Source: Geobacteraceae bacterium (GTDB lineage Bacteria > Desulfobacterota > Desulfuromonadia > Geobacterales > Geobacteraceae). Taken from it: DNA of 64,000 nucleotides. How positions within the stretch are numbered: position 1 is the stretch's first letter; each line of letters begins with the position of its first letter. The notes below the pieces were generated by a model. The model worked only from the letters and a program-made list of their open reading frames with translations, was not told the origin of the DNA and ran no database searches. Below, one piece after another: positions 18,487 through 27,244 of the stretch. Location: positions 1 through 64,000 of the forward strand of contig JAMXLF010000045.1 of the NCBI GenBank assembly GCA_024281055.1, in the 5' to 3' direction. The position numbers were made by a program, and so were the translations under genes.

Positions 18487-18736
18487 TCACTCTCCGCTTT
18501 CCGCCAACTCCCGCCAGACCTCCCCTTCGAGAAAACTTCCCGCCACATTTGCTTCCATCTCCCTGCACCAGGCGAAGGAGACCGAGAAGGTCAGCTTGTC
18601 GCTCCCCACCTGGTTCCGGATGAATCCCCAACGCCCCTTTTCGAGCTGCACGGCCCCTTCAGGTTTCTCGTTGCTCACAGAGGATGGCTACCGGATGATG
18701 GGCGAGCTTCAAGGACTGGGCAATCTGCGATTCCAT
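18487..18736 (-). pseudogene. DUF169-like gene remnant, internally deleted and frameshifted
   Basis: Minus strand from ATG 18736 reads MESQIAQSLKLAHHPVAIL, the N terminus of DUF169 proteins. One frame over it continues SNEKPEGAVQLEKGRWGFI and then jumps to a segment like the family C terminus (LTFSVSFAWCREMEANVAGSFLEGE), ending at 18487. The frame change is near 18676-18682. Normal DUF169 proteins are roughly 200-260 aa, so a central part including the usual cysteine-containing core is missing. Judged a dead gene; gives no clear function. Confidence 0.65.
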
Positions 18737-18786
18737 ACATTTCTCCCATCGACTGCGGGATGTCGAGAGTTCATTTTAGCGGATTG

Positions 18787-18954
18787 CTAGTGCCGGTGAC
18801 GGGCAGAGACGAAGAAGTAGTAAACAAGCAGGAGTGGGAAGGTTGCCATGCTCGCCGCGAAATTGCCCATGAAGAGTTGCCAGGTGCCATAGCCAACGAT
18901 AAGCAGGACGATGAGCACCTGCACGGTAACCGCGATCTTTCCCAGTACCCCCAT
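18787..18954 (-). CDS. Small two-helix membrane protein
   Basis: 55 aa from ATG 18954 (67 aa if the ATG at 18990, inside the upstream regulator gene, is used). Two hydrophobic stretches are visible: VTVQVLIVLLIVGYGTWQLF and ATFPLLLVYYFFV. Follows the REC-PilZ gene closely, so probably co-transcribed. No family recognised. Confidence 0.55.
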   Translation of the reverse strand: MGVLGKIAVTVQVLIVLLIVGYGTWQLFMGNFAASMATFPLLLVYYFFVSARHRH

Positions 18955-18976
18955 CGTACCCCCGGTTTCTGGACCG

Positions 18977-19702
18977 TCAACGTACCGCATGCTGGGCTCC
19001 GATGAAGCTTTTCAGCTCTTCGGCGCGCAGCATTGCAAGCCCTTCGCCCGTTATCTCGATGAATTCCACGCCGATTCCCGCCGGTAAGGTCGGCTTGCTC
19101 TTCTGTCGTGCGCTGTTGACCCAGGCGACTTTCCCCGTTGCCTCGATCCGGGTGGCACTCCCTGTCGGGAGCAGGAATGACAGGATTACCTCGGCTCCGG
19201 GCGCGAACTCCTCGTCGGTCGCCACGAAAATCCCCCCGTTGCTGATATCCGCGCTTACTGCTGCAATAGCCCGAACTCCGGCAGTGATGGTCACCGGGAT
19301 CCGGCAGGGAATCCGCGGCTCCCGACGTTCGACCAGGGGGAGGAAGCGGCGCGCCTTGTCCAAGAAGAGTTTGGCGTCGACCGGCTTGGGGAGGTAATCG
19401 TCACATCCGGCCCTTCGGCACGCGTCGACGTCGGCCGGCCGGCTGGCATTGGTGACCATGATAATCGGTGTCGCGCTCAGCTCCGGGTCGCGCTTGATGG
19501 CTGCGCAGCAGGCTGCTCCATCCATGCGCGGCATGTTGAGATCCATGACTACGAGCGCCGGACGCTCGCTTCGCACCAACCGCAGGGCTTCTTCTCCATC
19601 TCTGGCGGTGAGGATCTGCACAGGCGACAGGCCGAGAATACTCTTTTCCATTTCCAGGAAGAGAGAGACATCGTCTACCAGGAGAACCTTTGCCGTCGTC
19701 AT
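18977..19702 (-). CDS. Response regulator with REC and PilZ domains
   Basis: 241 aa from ATG 19702 (GAGGAAGGAAA upstream). The N-terminal receiver domain (about 1-120) has VLLVDDVSLF, the phospho-acceptor Asp in LVVMDLNMPRMDG, Thr in IIMVTNA and Lys in YLPKPVD. The C-terminal half is a PilZ-type domain: RREPRIPCRIPV (RxxxR-like c-di-GMP motif) and ADISNGGIFV (D/NxSxxG motif). It probably joins a phosphorelay to c-di-GMP sensing. The kinase partner is not nearby. Confidence 0.88.
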   Translation of the reverse strand: MTTAKVLLVDDVSLFLEMEKSILGLSPVQILTARDGEEALRLVRSERPALVVMDLNMPRMDGAACCAAIKRDPELSATPIIMVTNASRPADVDACRRAGCDDYLPKPVDAKLFLDKARRFLPLVERREPRIPCRIPVTITAGVRAIAAVSADISNGGIFVATDEEFAPGAEVILSFLLPTGSATRIEATGKVAWVNSARQKSKPTLPAGIGVEFIEITGEGLAMLRAEELKSFIGAQHAVR

Positions 19703-19837
19703 GGACGTTTCCTTCCTCTCGAGTAATGTGGCACATGGTACCACGGTTTCGGCACAGGGGCAAGGAGAAGGCTTTTCGTCCAACGCTGGCCGCAATTACT
19801 GTCGATATGCCAATCAAGGAGTCGTAATCAGCGTAAA

Positions 19838-20608
19838 TCAGGAACTATTGTGCCACGAAGCCGGGTCTTGCCGGTAGTACCGGCCGAGCTCTTCGTAAAG
19901 CTTTGGATGGCGTTCCCTGAGAGGGCGGGGTTTCTCAAAAAAACATTCGGTGGCGACGGCAAAGAACTCCGCGGGGCTTTCGGCTCCGTAAGGGTCGAGT
20001 ACTGTTGTCCGGACGTGGGCCATGTCGTGCTGAAGCCTCAGGTATTCCTGTTCGAGGGTTTGCGCCCATCCCGGCCGCTCGTGCCCCGGTGCGTGAGGGA
20101 TGACCGAGGTGATACGGTCTTCGGTGTCGAGCTGGTGGGCGAACTCGTGGAGTACCACGTTATAACCGGCATGTACGTCGAGCTCCCCCGCTGTTACGTC
20201 CTCCCAGGAGAGGACAAGGGTTCCTTCCCACCACGACTCGCCACTACGCCGGTCGATCCCCTCGGTTACCACACCGCTCTCGTCAACCTCCCTGAACGGG
20301 GCGAGAAACTCCTCCGGGTAGACGATGATGGAGGATAGCCCCGGGTAGTAGTCGGTTTGCCGGTGGAGAAGAAGGATGCAAGCCTGGGCTGCAATGGTAA
20401 CCCTGACCTCGTCGGTTATCGAAAATCCATCTCCTCCCTCAAAATTCTTCTCGGCGACAAAGACCCGGATGTGCCCCTGCAACTCCACCTGGTCGGCTGG
20501 GGGGAGACGGCGGTACAATGGGATTTCCTCTTCCAGTATTGCCAGCCAATCCGGGGGGAATGGCCGGCTCTTCAGTCGTTTTCTGCGCATTTCGGTGAAA
20601 AGGCGCAT
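19838..20608 (-). CDS. mtfA: MtfA-family zinc-dependent peptidase
   Basis: 256 aa, with the zinc metallopeptidase motif HEFAHQLD near residue 150 and a downstream Glu in SPAEFFAVATECFFE as likely third ligand. In E. coli, MtfA is a peptidase that titrates the Mlc repressor; here only the peptidase fold is inferred. The start is ATG 20608, though the ATG six codons later is as plausible; neither has a strong ribosome binding site. Confidence 0.85.
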   Translation of the reverse strand: MRLFTEMRRKRLKSRPFPPDWLAILEEEIPLYRRLPPADQVELQGHIRVFVAEKNFEGGDGFSITDEVRVTIAAQACILLLHRQTDYYPGLSSIIVYPEEFLAPFREVDESGVVTEGIDRRSGESWWEGTLVLSWEDVTAGELDVHAGYNVVLHEFAHQLDTEDRITSVIPHAPGHERPGWAQTLEQEYLRLQHDMAHVRTTVLDPYGAESPAEFFAVATECFFEKPRPLRERHPKLYEELGRYYRQDPASWHNSS

Positions 20609-20723
20609 GGGGTTTCCAGGGAAAGTGGATGGGCTGTGATAATGAGGGTGTGCCGGGATTATAACGGAATCCGCCGGTAATGCAACAGGAGCCGTGGCGG
20701 GAAGGGAATAAATACCAGTGGGT

Positions 20724-20751
20724 TTGCATATTGTTGTTAACGAATTATAAT
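20724..20751 (+). promoter_or_regulatory. Putative sigma-70 promoter for the small membrane protein
   Basis: TTGCAT (20724-20729), 16-base spacer, TATAAT (20746-20751), about 48 bases before the ATG at 20799. Confidence 0.5.
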
Positions 20752-20798
20752 GTCATCATACTCCAACGGGGTGTTGGGGTCTCTTCTGGAGGTGCATC

Positions 20799-21011
20799 AT
20801 GAAAAGAGAAATTTCCCTTGCAGTCATACTGCTAGCCGGGGTGATGGTCGCTACTGAGGCTCTGGCGGGTGCGGCGGGGTTCAATGGATTCCGGGGAGCC
20901 TTTCTGAGGGTCTTCCTTGGATATGCCGCACTTATCGCTCTTGCACACTTCATCTACCTCTTCCTGCCGAAATTCGGCATCGGCGACGACCCCCGCAAAG
21001 AAGGGGAGTGA
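20799..21011 (+). CDS. Small hydrophobic protein, one or two membrane segments
   Basis: 70 aa behind a strong GGAGGTG. The N terminus (ISLAVILLAGVMVATEALAG) may be a signal peptide or a first helix, followed by VFLGYAALIALAHFIYLFL and a charged tail (GDDPRKEGE). No family recognised. Its promoter and ribosome binding site support it as a true gene. Confidence 0.6.
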   Translation: MKREISLAVILLAGVMVATEALAGAAGFNGFRGAFLRVFLGYAALIALAHFIYLFLPKFGIGDDPRKEGE

Positions 21012-21343
21012 AATCAGAAGTTGCTACGCTACGAATATGAAAATGCATTCCCTTGGTGCCTTCTCCCGGATGTAGCCGGTCTTATTTTCAGGAGAGACTG
21101 CGGCCAGGGAGAGGGGAGGGCGCTCTTTCCCTGGCTCTGTGTTGTTGAAAATCTAGCCCCCTTATGGTTATCCATCCATGTTCCCGGGGAGCAGGCCGGG
21201 TTCCCGTCCGAATCCGCTGGCACTCACCGTTGCGCATCTCGATAGTTCCACGCCGTATTCCCTTTTCGGTTGAGCAATTCTCGCCGTTGTGATAAATTAA
21301 CCAGTTGATTGTCGAATTACGCAGGAAAAACGGGAGACCCCTG
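21012..21343 (+). other. Intergenic stretch upstream of secA
   Basis: No convincing gene on either strand in these 332 bases. The only support is for a promoter close to secA. The remainder shows no clear hairpin or repeat; regulation of secA by a SecM-like upstream gene is not evident. Confidence 0.5.
21270..21298 (+). promoter_or_regulatory. Putative sigma-70 promoter for secA
   Basis: TTGAGC (21270-21275), 17-base spacer, TAAATT (21293-21298), 45 bases before the secA ATG. Confidence 0.45.
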
Positions 21344-24028
21344 ATGTTAGGTACCATTATCAAGAAGATCGTCGGGAGCAAGAACGAGCGGGAGCTGAAA
21401 AGGCTCTGGCCGGTGGTCGAGCGGATCAACGCCATGGAGCCGGAGGTGGCGAAGCTCTCCGATGATCAGTTGCGCAATAAAACGCTCGAGTTCAAGGAGC
21501 GCTTGGGGCGCGGGGAGTCTCTCGACGCCATCCTCCCCGAAGCCTTTGCCGTCTGCCGCGAGGCGGGGAAGCGGGTGCACAACATGCGCCACTTTGACGT
21601 GCAGCTGATAGGCGGCATGGTGCTCCACCAGGGAAAGATCGCCGAGATGAAGACCGGCGAAGGTAAAACGCTGGTCGCGACACTGCCGGCCTATCTCAAC
21701 GCCCTGACCGGCCGCGGGGTCCACGTGGTGACGGTCAACGATTATCTGGCGCGGCGCGACTCTGAGTGGATGGGACGAATCTACAATTTCCTCGGCCTTA
21801 GCGTCGGGGTGATCGTCCACGGCCTCGATGACGACGAGCGCCGTGAGGCCTATAATGCCGATATCACTTACGGCACCAACAACGAGTTCGGGTTCGATTA
21901 CCTGCGCGACAACATGAAGTTTGCCCTCGAGGATTATGTGCAGCGCGATTTCCATTTCGCCATCGTCGACGAGGTGGACTCCATTCTCATCGACGAGGCG
22001 CGGACCCCGCTCATCATCTCCGGCCCAACCGAAGACTCGACCGATAAGTACTACATCATCGACCGGATCATCCCCCTCCTCAAGAAGGGCGAAGTGAAGG
22101 AGGTGGAAGCGAACACCCTCTCCGGCAAACGCAAGGCGTACACCGGCGATTTCACCATCGACGAGAAGGCCAAATCCGCCACCCTGACCGAGGAAGGGGT
22201 CCTCAAGGTAGAGAAGCTCCTCAAGGTGGACAACCTCTACGACCCGCGCAATATGGAAGTCCTCCATCACGTGAACCAGGCGCTGCGCGCCCATGCTCTT
22301 TTCAAGCGGGACGTTGACTACGTGGTTAAGGAAGGGGAGGTGCTCATCGTCGATGAGTTCACCGGCCGCCTCATGCCCGGACGGCGCTGGTCGGACGGTC
22401 TCCACCAGGCGATCGAGGCGAAGGAGGGGGTGGAGATCGAGAACGAGAATCAGACCCTCGCCACCATCACCTTCCAGAATTACTTCCGGATGTATGAGAA
22501 GCTCTCCGGCATGACCGGTACCGCGGATACCGAGGCGGAGGAGTTCCACAAGATATACAAGCTCGACGTCATGGTGATCCCCACCAACCGGCCGCTCTTG
22601 CGCCCCGATTTTCCCGACGTCATCTACAAGACCGAGCGGGAGAAGTTCAACGCGGTCATCGAGGAGATCAAAGAACTCCATGTCAAGGGGCAGCCGGTGC
22701 TGGTCGGCACCATCTCCATCGAGAAGTCGGAGGTCCTTTCGGAGCTCCTCAAGCGGCAGGGAATCCCCCACAACGTCCTCAATGCCAAGCAGCACGAGCG
22801 GGAGGCGGAAATCGTCGCCCAGGCGGGTCGCAAGGGGATGGTGACCATCGCCACCAACATGGCCGGCCGCGGCACCGACATCCTCCTCGGCGGCAATGCG
22901 GAGGGACTGGCGCGGCAGTGGCAGAAGGCCGATCCGGAGGCGTCCGAGGAGGAATACGCCCAGGTCCTGGAAAAATTCAAGTCCCAGTGCGCCACCGAGC
23001 ACGACGAGGTGGTGAAGCTCGGCGGCCTCCACATCCTCGGCACCGAGCGCCACGAGTCGCGGCGTATCGACAACCAGTTGCGCGGCCGTTCCGGCCGGCA
23101 GGGGGACCCGGGGTCATCACGCTTCTACCTCTCACTCCAGGACGACCTTCTGCGTATCTTCGGTTCCGAGCGGGTGGCGAAGATCATGGACATGCTGAAG
23201 ATTGAGGAGGGGGAGGCGATCACCCATACCCTGATCACCAAGTCGATCGAGAATGCCCAGAAGAAGGTGGAGGCCCACAACTTCGACATCAGAAAGCACC
23301 TCATCGAGTATGACGACGTCATGAATAAGCAGCGCGAGGTGATTTACACCCAGCGCCGCGAAATTCTCGCCGGTGAAAACATCAGGGAGAGTTTCCTCGA
23401 TATGGTGGACGAGACAGTCGAAGATCTGACAACGGCTTACGCCATCGACAAGGTTCCTTCTCGTGAATGGGACTGGGAGGCGATCGGCGAAGGAGTCTAC
23501 AAGACCTTCGGCTTCCAGCTCGACATTCCCCCGGAAACCATGGAGCGGCTCAACCCTGCCAACTTCGGGGACCTGCTCAAGGAAAAGGTCCGGGAAATAT
23601 TCAGCGTCAAGGCCGAAGAGTTCGGGGACGAGATGATGGACCACCTGATCAAGGTCCTTATGCTCCAGGCTATCGACACTCAGTGGAAGGACCACCTCCT
23701 CTCCATCGACCATCTCAAGGAGGGGATCGGGCTGCGCGGTTACGGTCAGAAGGACCCCAAGCAGGAATACAAGAAGGAGGCCTTCGAGCTGTTCATGGCG
23801 ATGATCGGCCGAATCCGCGCCGATGTCGTGGAGAAGATCTTCTGGGTGCAGCTTGCCCGCGAGGATGAGGTGGAGCGGATCGGGCAACAACAGAAGAAAC
23901 AACGGCTTGTCTTCAACCTCGGCGAGGGCGAAGGCCCGAAACAGCCGGCCAAGAGCAATAAGGTGGGCCGCAACGAGCCGTGTCCGTGCGGGAGTGGGAA
24001 GAAATACAAGCAGTGCTGCGGGAAGTAG
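21344..24028 (+). CDS. secA: Preprotein translocase ATPase SecA
   Basis: 894 aa from ATG 21344. Motor that drives secretory proteins through SecYEG. Walker [12 protein letters not shown] (about residue 103), DEAD-type [13 protein letters not shown], motif [12 protein letters not shown], helicase motifs MAGRGTDI and [17 protein letters not shown] are all present, and the C terminus carries the zinc-binding SEC-C tail [17 protein letters not shown] that contacts SecB or ribosomes. The gene has G+C near 68% in sampled rows, well above the ribosomal cluster. Confidence 0.97.
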   Translation: MLGTIIKKIVGSKNERELKRLWPVVERINAMEPEVAKLSDDQLRNKTLEFKERLGRGESLDAILPEAFAVCREAGKRVHNMRHFDVQLIGGMVLHQGKIAEMKTGEGKTLVATLPAYLNALTGRGVHVVTVNDYLARRDSEWMGRIYNFLGLSVGVIVHGLDDDERREAYNADITYGTNNEFGFDYLRDNMKFALEDYVQRDFHFAIVDEVDSILIDEARTPLIISGPTEDSTDKYYIIDRIIPLLKKGEVKEVEANTLSGKRKAYTGDFTIDEKAKSATLTEEGVLKVEKLLKVDNLYDPRNMEVLHHVNQALRAHALFKRDVDYVVKEGEVLIVDEFTGRLMPGRRWSDGLHQAIEAKEGVEIENENQTLATITFQNYFRMYEKLSGMTGTADTEAEEFHKIYKLDVMVIPTNRPLLRPDFPDVIYKTEREKFNAVIEEIKELHVKGQPVLVGTISIEKSEVLSELLKRQGIPHNVLNAKQHEREAEIVAQAGRKGMVTIATNMAGRGTDILLGGNAEGLARQWQKADPEASEEEYAQVLEKFKSQCATEHDEVVKLGGLHILGTERHESRRIDNQLRGRSGRQGDPGSSRFYLSLQDDLLRIFGSERVAKIMDMLKIEEGEAITHTLITKSIENAQKKVEAHNFDIRKHLIEYDDVMNKQREVIYTQRREILAGENIRESFLDMVDETVEDLTTAYAIDKVPSREWDWEAIGEGVYKTFGFQLDIPPETMERLNPANFGDLLKEKVREIFSVKAEEFGDEMMDHLIKVLMLQAIDTQWKDHLLSIDHLKEGIGLRGYGQKDPKQEYKKEAFELFMAMIGRIRADVVEKIFWVQLAREDEVERIGQQQKKQRLVFNLGEGEGPKQPAKSNKVGRNEPCPCGSGKKYKQCCGK

Positions 24029-24249
24029 ACGAGCGCCTATAATTCGAAGAATTATCGATGACTGTGTCACTAAATAAATGCCAATCTGCGGCGTTGACTT
24101 CGTCGCCCGCTTCCTCGACGTAGCGCCGCCACGCCTGCGGAGCGGACTCCTCGTCGCCTTGCAGCTGGACATTTCTCAACGCTCGCGGTATCTGGTTCTC
24201 GGTTATTTATGAGCGCGAGCAGTTTTTGCAGTGATTTTCTGAGGAAGCA
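24029..24249. repeat. Possible dispersed non-coding repeat element
   Basis: The 220 bases between secA and argJ contain no gene, but from about 24090 to 24190 hold an unusual G+C-rich stretch with several short inverted arms that does not look like ordinary spacer. It resembles a class of dispersed intergenic repeats that I associate with Geobacter-type genomes; no second copy was seen in this window, so this is only a suggestion. Confidence 0.25.
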
Positions 24250-25431
24250 ATGGAAATAAAGGGATTCAAGTTTGCCGCGGTCGAGGCGGCTATCAAGAAG
24301 CCGGGACGGCTTGACCTGGGGCTGATCTTTTCCGAGCGGCCTGCGGCAGTGGCGGCGGTTTTCACCACCAACAAGGTGAAGGCGGCGCCGGTCCTCCTCG
24401 ACATGGAGCGGCTCAAGAGCGGCTTCTGCCAGGCGGTGGTGGTGAACAGCGGCAATGCCAACGCCTGCACCGGGGTGCAGGGGATGGACGACGCCCGGGA
24501 GACAGCGCGACTGGTAGCCGAGGGGCTCGGCATTCCCGATGAGGCGACGCTGGTCGCTTCAACCGGCGTCATTGGCGTCCCCCTTCCCATGGCGCGGGTT
24601 CGGCAGGGGATCGCGCCGCTCGTCGAGGGACTGGAGAGCGGTACGCTGGCGGCAGTGGCGGCGGCAATCATGACCACCGACACCTTTTCCAAGCTGGAAG
24701 TTCGCAGCGGCGATGCAGGCGGCGCGCCGTACATGATAACCGGCATCGCCAAGGGGGCCGGGATGATCATGCCGAACATGGCTACCATGCTCGCCTTCCT
24801 TGTCACCGACGCAGCAGTGGATCCCGTCTGGCTCCGGAAGATCTTCCGCGAGGCGAATGACGCCTCGTTCAACATGATCTCTGTGGATGGCGACACCTCC
24901 ACGAACGACACATCCCTCATCATGGCCAACGGGATGGCGGGCAATGCACCGCTTGCGGCAGACAGTCCCGACGCGGTCCAGTTTACGGAGTTGGTGCAGG
25001 AAGTGCTCCTGGCTCTGGCCAAGCAGATCGTCAAGGATGGCGAGGGCGCGACCAAGTTCGTCACCATTACCGTCAAGGGCGCCCAGTCCAACGCCGAGGC
25101 GAAGCAGGCGGCCATGGCCATCGCCAATTCCTCCCTGGTTAAGACCGCCTTCTTTGGGCAGGACGCCAACTGGGGGCGGATCCTGGCCGCTGTCGGCTAT
25201 TCCGGGGTCCAGGTCGATGCGGACCTGGTCGATCTTTATTTCGATGATGTCCTCATGGCCAGAAACGGCCTTTTTGCCGGAGGGGATGCCGAGACCCGCG
25301 GGTCCGAAGTCCTCAAGGGCAATGAATTCTCCGTTACGGTGGATCTGAAGCTGGGCAAGGGGTTGGCGACGGTTTACACTTCTGACCTGTCGTACGACTA
25401 TGTGAAGATCAACGCCGATTACCGGACCTGA
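24250..25431 (+). CDS. argJ: Bifunctional ornithine acetyltransferase / N-acetylglutamate synthase
   Basis: 393 aa. Transfers acetyl from N-acetylornithine to glutamate, recycling the acetyl group in arginine synthesis. Family hallmarks: FTTNKVKAAPV, VVVNSGNANACTG, the self-cleavage region MIMPNMATMLAF with the nucleophilic Thr of ATML near residue 182, and GQDANWGRILAAVGYSG. Whether it also has the synthase activity cannot be told from sequence. ATG 24250 follows GAGGAAGC. Confidence 0.95.
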   Translation: MEIKGFKFAAVEAAIKKPGRLDLGLIFSERPAAVAAVFTTNKVKAAPVLLDMERLKSGFCQAVVVNSGNANACTGVQGMDDARETARLVAEGLGIPDEATLVASTGVIGVPLPMARVRQGIAPLVEGLESGTLAAVAAAIMTTDTFSKLEVRSGDAGGAPYMITGIAKGAGMIMPNMATMLAFLVTDAAVDPVWLRKIFREANDASFNMISVDGDTSTNDTSLIMANGMAGNAPLAADSPDAVQFTELVQEVLLALAKQIVKDGEGATKFVTITVKGAQSNAEAKQAAMAIANSSLVKTAFFGQDANWGRILAAVGYSGVQVDADLVDLYFDDVLMARNGLFAGGDAETRGSEVLKGNEFSVTVDLKLGKGLATVYTSDLSYDYVKINADYRT

Positions 25432-25469
25432 TCCGTTTATTCCTTCAGCAGCAAACGACTGGGGGTGTT

Positions 25470-25889
25470 ATGCGACTTTGTTCTTTGATCTCACGGGCGG
25501 TGCCCGTCGTACTTTTGCTCATGGCTTTCTGTATCTTCTGCAGTCCGGCAACAGCCGGAGAGGGGCTGAAAGTCACCGAAATGGCGGTTACTACCAAGAT
25601 AGTGCGGGGCAACCCGATCGATGCGGTGCGGCGAATCTCGTCCACATCGGTTAAGGTTCTTTATTGCTTCACGCGTACCGTGAACAGTTCCGACGAAGAG
25701 ACCACGATCAAGCATGTCTGGTATCACAATGGCCAGCAGGTGAAGGAATCGGAACTTCCGGTCAAGGGGAAGAAATGGCGGACATACAGCAGGCGGGATA
25801 TCGACAAGGGATCGGTCGGTAACTGGCGGGTCGATGCGCTCGACAGCGAAGGCAATCTCCTGAAGTCGGTGGAATTCAGGATCAATTGA
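25470..25889 (+). CDS. Exported DUF2914 protein
   Basis: 139 aa. Signal peptide VPVVLLLMAFCIFCSPATAG, then a single beta-rich domain typical of DUF2914: VKVLYCFTRTVNSSDEETTIKHVWYHNGQ ... WRTYSRRDID ... GNWRVDALDSEG (shown in parts). Found in deltaproteobacteria as a periplasmic protein or as the tail of membrane proteins; function unknown. A terminator overlaps the start of the next frame, so it is likely the last gene of the argJ transcript. Confidence 0.78.
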   Translation: MRLCSLISRAVPVVLLLMAFCIFCSPATAGEGLKVTEMAVTTKIVRGNPIDAVRRISSTSVKVLYCFTRTVNSSDEETTIKHVWYHNGQQVKESELPVKGKKWRTYSRRDIDKGSVGNWRVDALDSEGNLLKSVEFRIN

Positions 25890-25893
25890 GCAC

Positions 25894-25918
25894 AGAGGGC
25901 ATTGCCCTCTTTTTTTTT
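25894..25918 (+). terminator. Terminator after the DUF2914 gene
   Basis: 7-bp stem AGAGGGC/GCCCTCT with a three-base loop and nine T. It lies within the upstream part of the next open frame, which argues that the downstream protein starts after it. Confidence 0.8.
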
Positions 25919-25936
25919 ACAGGAAGGGCAAAGGCG

Positions 25937-27112
25937 TTGGTAACGAAGATTGTGGTAATCATGATGGCTCTGTTTCTTCTTGCCACGACGGTTGGTGCCG
26001 CAATGTCGACAACTGAGGCGGAGCAGGCGGGCAGAATCGACCGGTTGATGGACAGCGCCATCTCGCGGGGATTGATCGCGGGAGGGGTCGTTCTCGTCGG
26101 CAATCGCCAGGAGGTCCTCTTTGAGCGAGCCTATGGTCGGGCTTCCGGGGAACCGGATGCACGGCCCATGTCCCTGGACACGATCTTCGACCTCGCCTCC
26201 CTCACCAAGGTGGTGGCTACAGCGCCGGCGGTCCTGAAACTGGCGGAAGAGGGACGTCTCAGTCTGGTCGATCCGGTACGGAAATGGCTTCCCGAATTCG
26301 TTGGCAAGGGAAAGGATGACCTCCTCATCATGCACCTTCTCACCCACACCTCGGGACTCGACGATTTCTCTCTGGCAGCGGCCCACCCGTTGCAGAGCGC
26401 CGTGGAGGGTGCCGCAACGGAGAAGATCAGGGGGGAGATCGGGAGCCGTTTCAGATATGCCGACATCAACTTCATCCTTCTTGGCGAGATCGTCCGGAGA
26501 GTCACGGGGAGCGGCCTTGACCAGTTTGCCCAAGCTTCTTTTTTTACGCCGCTTGGGATGAGCGACACTGAGTTTAACCCGGACCGGGAGCGCGCGGCCC
26601 GCTGCTCGCCCACCGTGGAGGAACATGTTCTCCATGTGGGGCAGGTTCAGGATTCCCAGGCTCGTCAGATGGGAGGGGTGGCGGGACATGCGGGGGTTTT
26701 CAGCACGGCACGTGACCTGGCGCGGTTCTGCCGGATGATGCTCAACGAAGGAGAACTGGAAGGTAAGCGTATTCTCTCGCAGCGGGCTGTCCGCCAGATG
26801 ACGGTTCCTTACTTTTCCCGTGGCGGTGCCGTGGTGCGCGGCCTCGGATGGGACATGGCGTCGCCCTTCTCTTCCCCCCGCGGCAACGGCTTTTCCGAGT
26901 TTTCCTTTGGCCATACCGGTTATTCCGGGGCTTCACTCTGGCTTGACCCAGCAGAAGACACCTTCGTGGTTTTTCTTACCGCCCGGCTTGAATACAGAAG
27001 AACCAAGGAGTTCAGCCAATTGCGCAGTGAACTGTCAACCTTGGCAGCAGAACTTTTTGCCTCACCCAGGATGTCGGTTGATGTCGCCGGCGCCCGCCCG
27101 GCTCCTGAATGA
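25937..27112 (+). CDS. Exported serine beta-lactamase-family hydrolase
   Basis: 391 aa from TTG 25937, chosen because AGGAAGG precedes it and the preceding in-frame TTG (25886) is interrupted by the terminator hairpin. Signal peptide KIVVIMMALFLLATTVGA. The catalytic SxxK is SLTK in DLASLTKVV (about residue 80), the Tyr motif is RYADIN, and the KTG-equivalent is HTG in FGHTGYSG, as in class C-like esterases and D-Ala-D-Ala carboxypeptidases (EstB/AmpH group). Substrate unknown; not evidence for antibiotic resistance. Confidence 0.85.
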   Translation: MVTKIVVIMMALFLLATTVGAAMSTTEAEQAGRIDRLMDSAISRGLIAGGVVLVGNRQEVLFERAYGRASGEPDARPMSLDTIFDLASLTKVVATAPAVLKLAEEGRLSLVDPVRKWLPEFVGKGKDDLLIMHLLTHTSGLDDFSLAAAHPLQSAVEGAATEKIRGEIGSRFRYADINFILLGEIVRRVTGSGLDQFAQASFFTPLGMSDTEFNPDRERAARCSPTVEEHVLHVGQVQDSQARQMGGVAGHAGVFSTARDLARFCRMMLNEGELEGKRILSQRAVRQMTVPYFSRGGAVVRGLGWDMASPFSSPRGNGFSEFSFGHTGYSGASLWLDPAEDTFVVFLTARLEYRRTKEFSQLRSELSTLAAELFASPRMSVDVAGARPAPE

Positions 27113-27136
27113 CAAACCGCAAAACCGGTAAAAAAC

Positions 27137-27166
27137 TTGACACTCCCGGGAGGTTTGTGCTAGTTT
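27137..27166 (+). promoter_or_regulatory. Putative sigma-70 promoter
   Basis: TTGACA (27137-27142), 18-base spacer containing a CCCGGG palindrome, TAGTTT (27161-27166), about 80 bases before the response regulator ATG. Confidence 0.5.
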
Positions 27167-27244
27167 TTGCGCACCATTGCGCGGTTTGTCCGCCTTCGGG
27201 GCGTTGTAGTCATTCGTTGAACATTCCCGCCACAGGAGGGATCG

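Noticed and set aside
21347-23053. 568-codon open frame on the minus strand
   Set aside because: Antisense shadow of secA with low-complexity Leu/Val/Asp-rich translation.
24207-25169. 320-codon minus-strand open frame
   Set aside because: Antisense of argJ, Ser/Ala-rich translation only.
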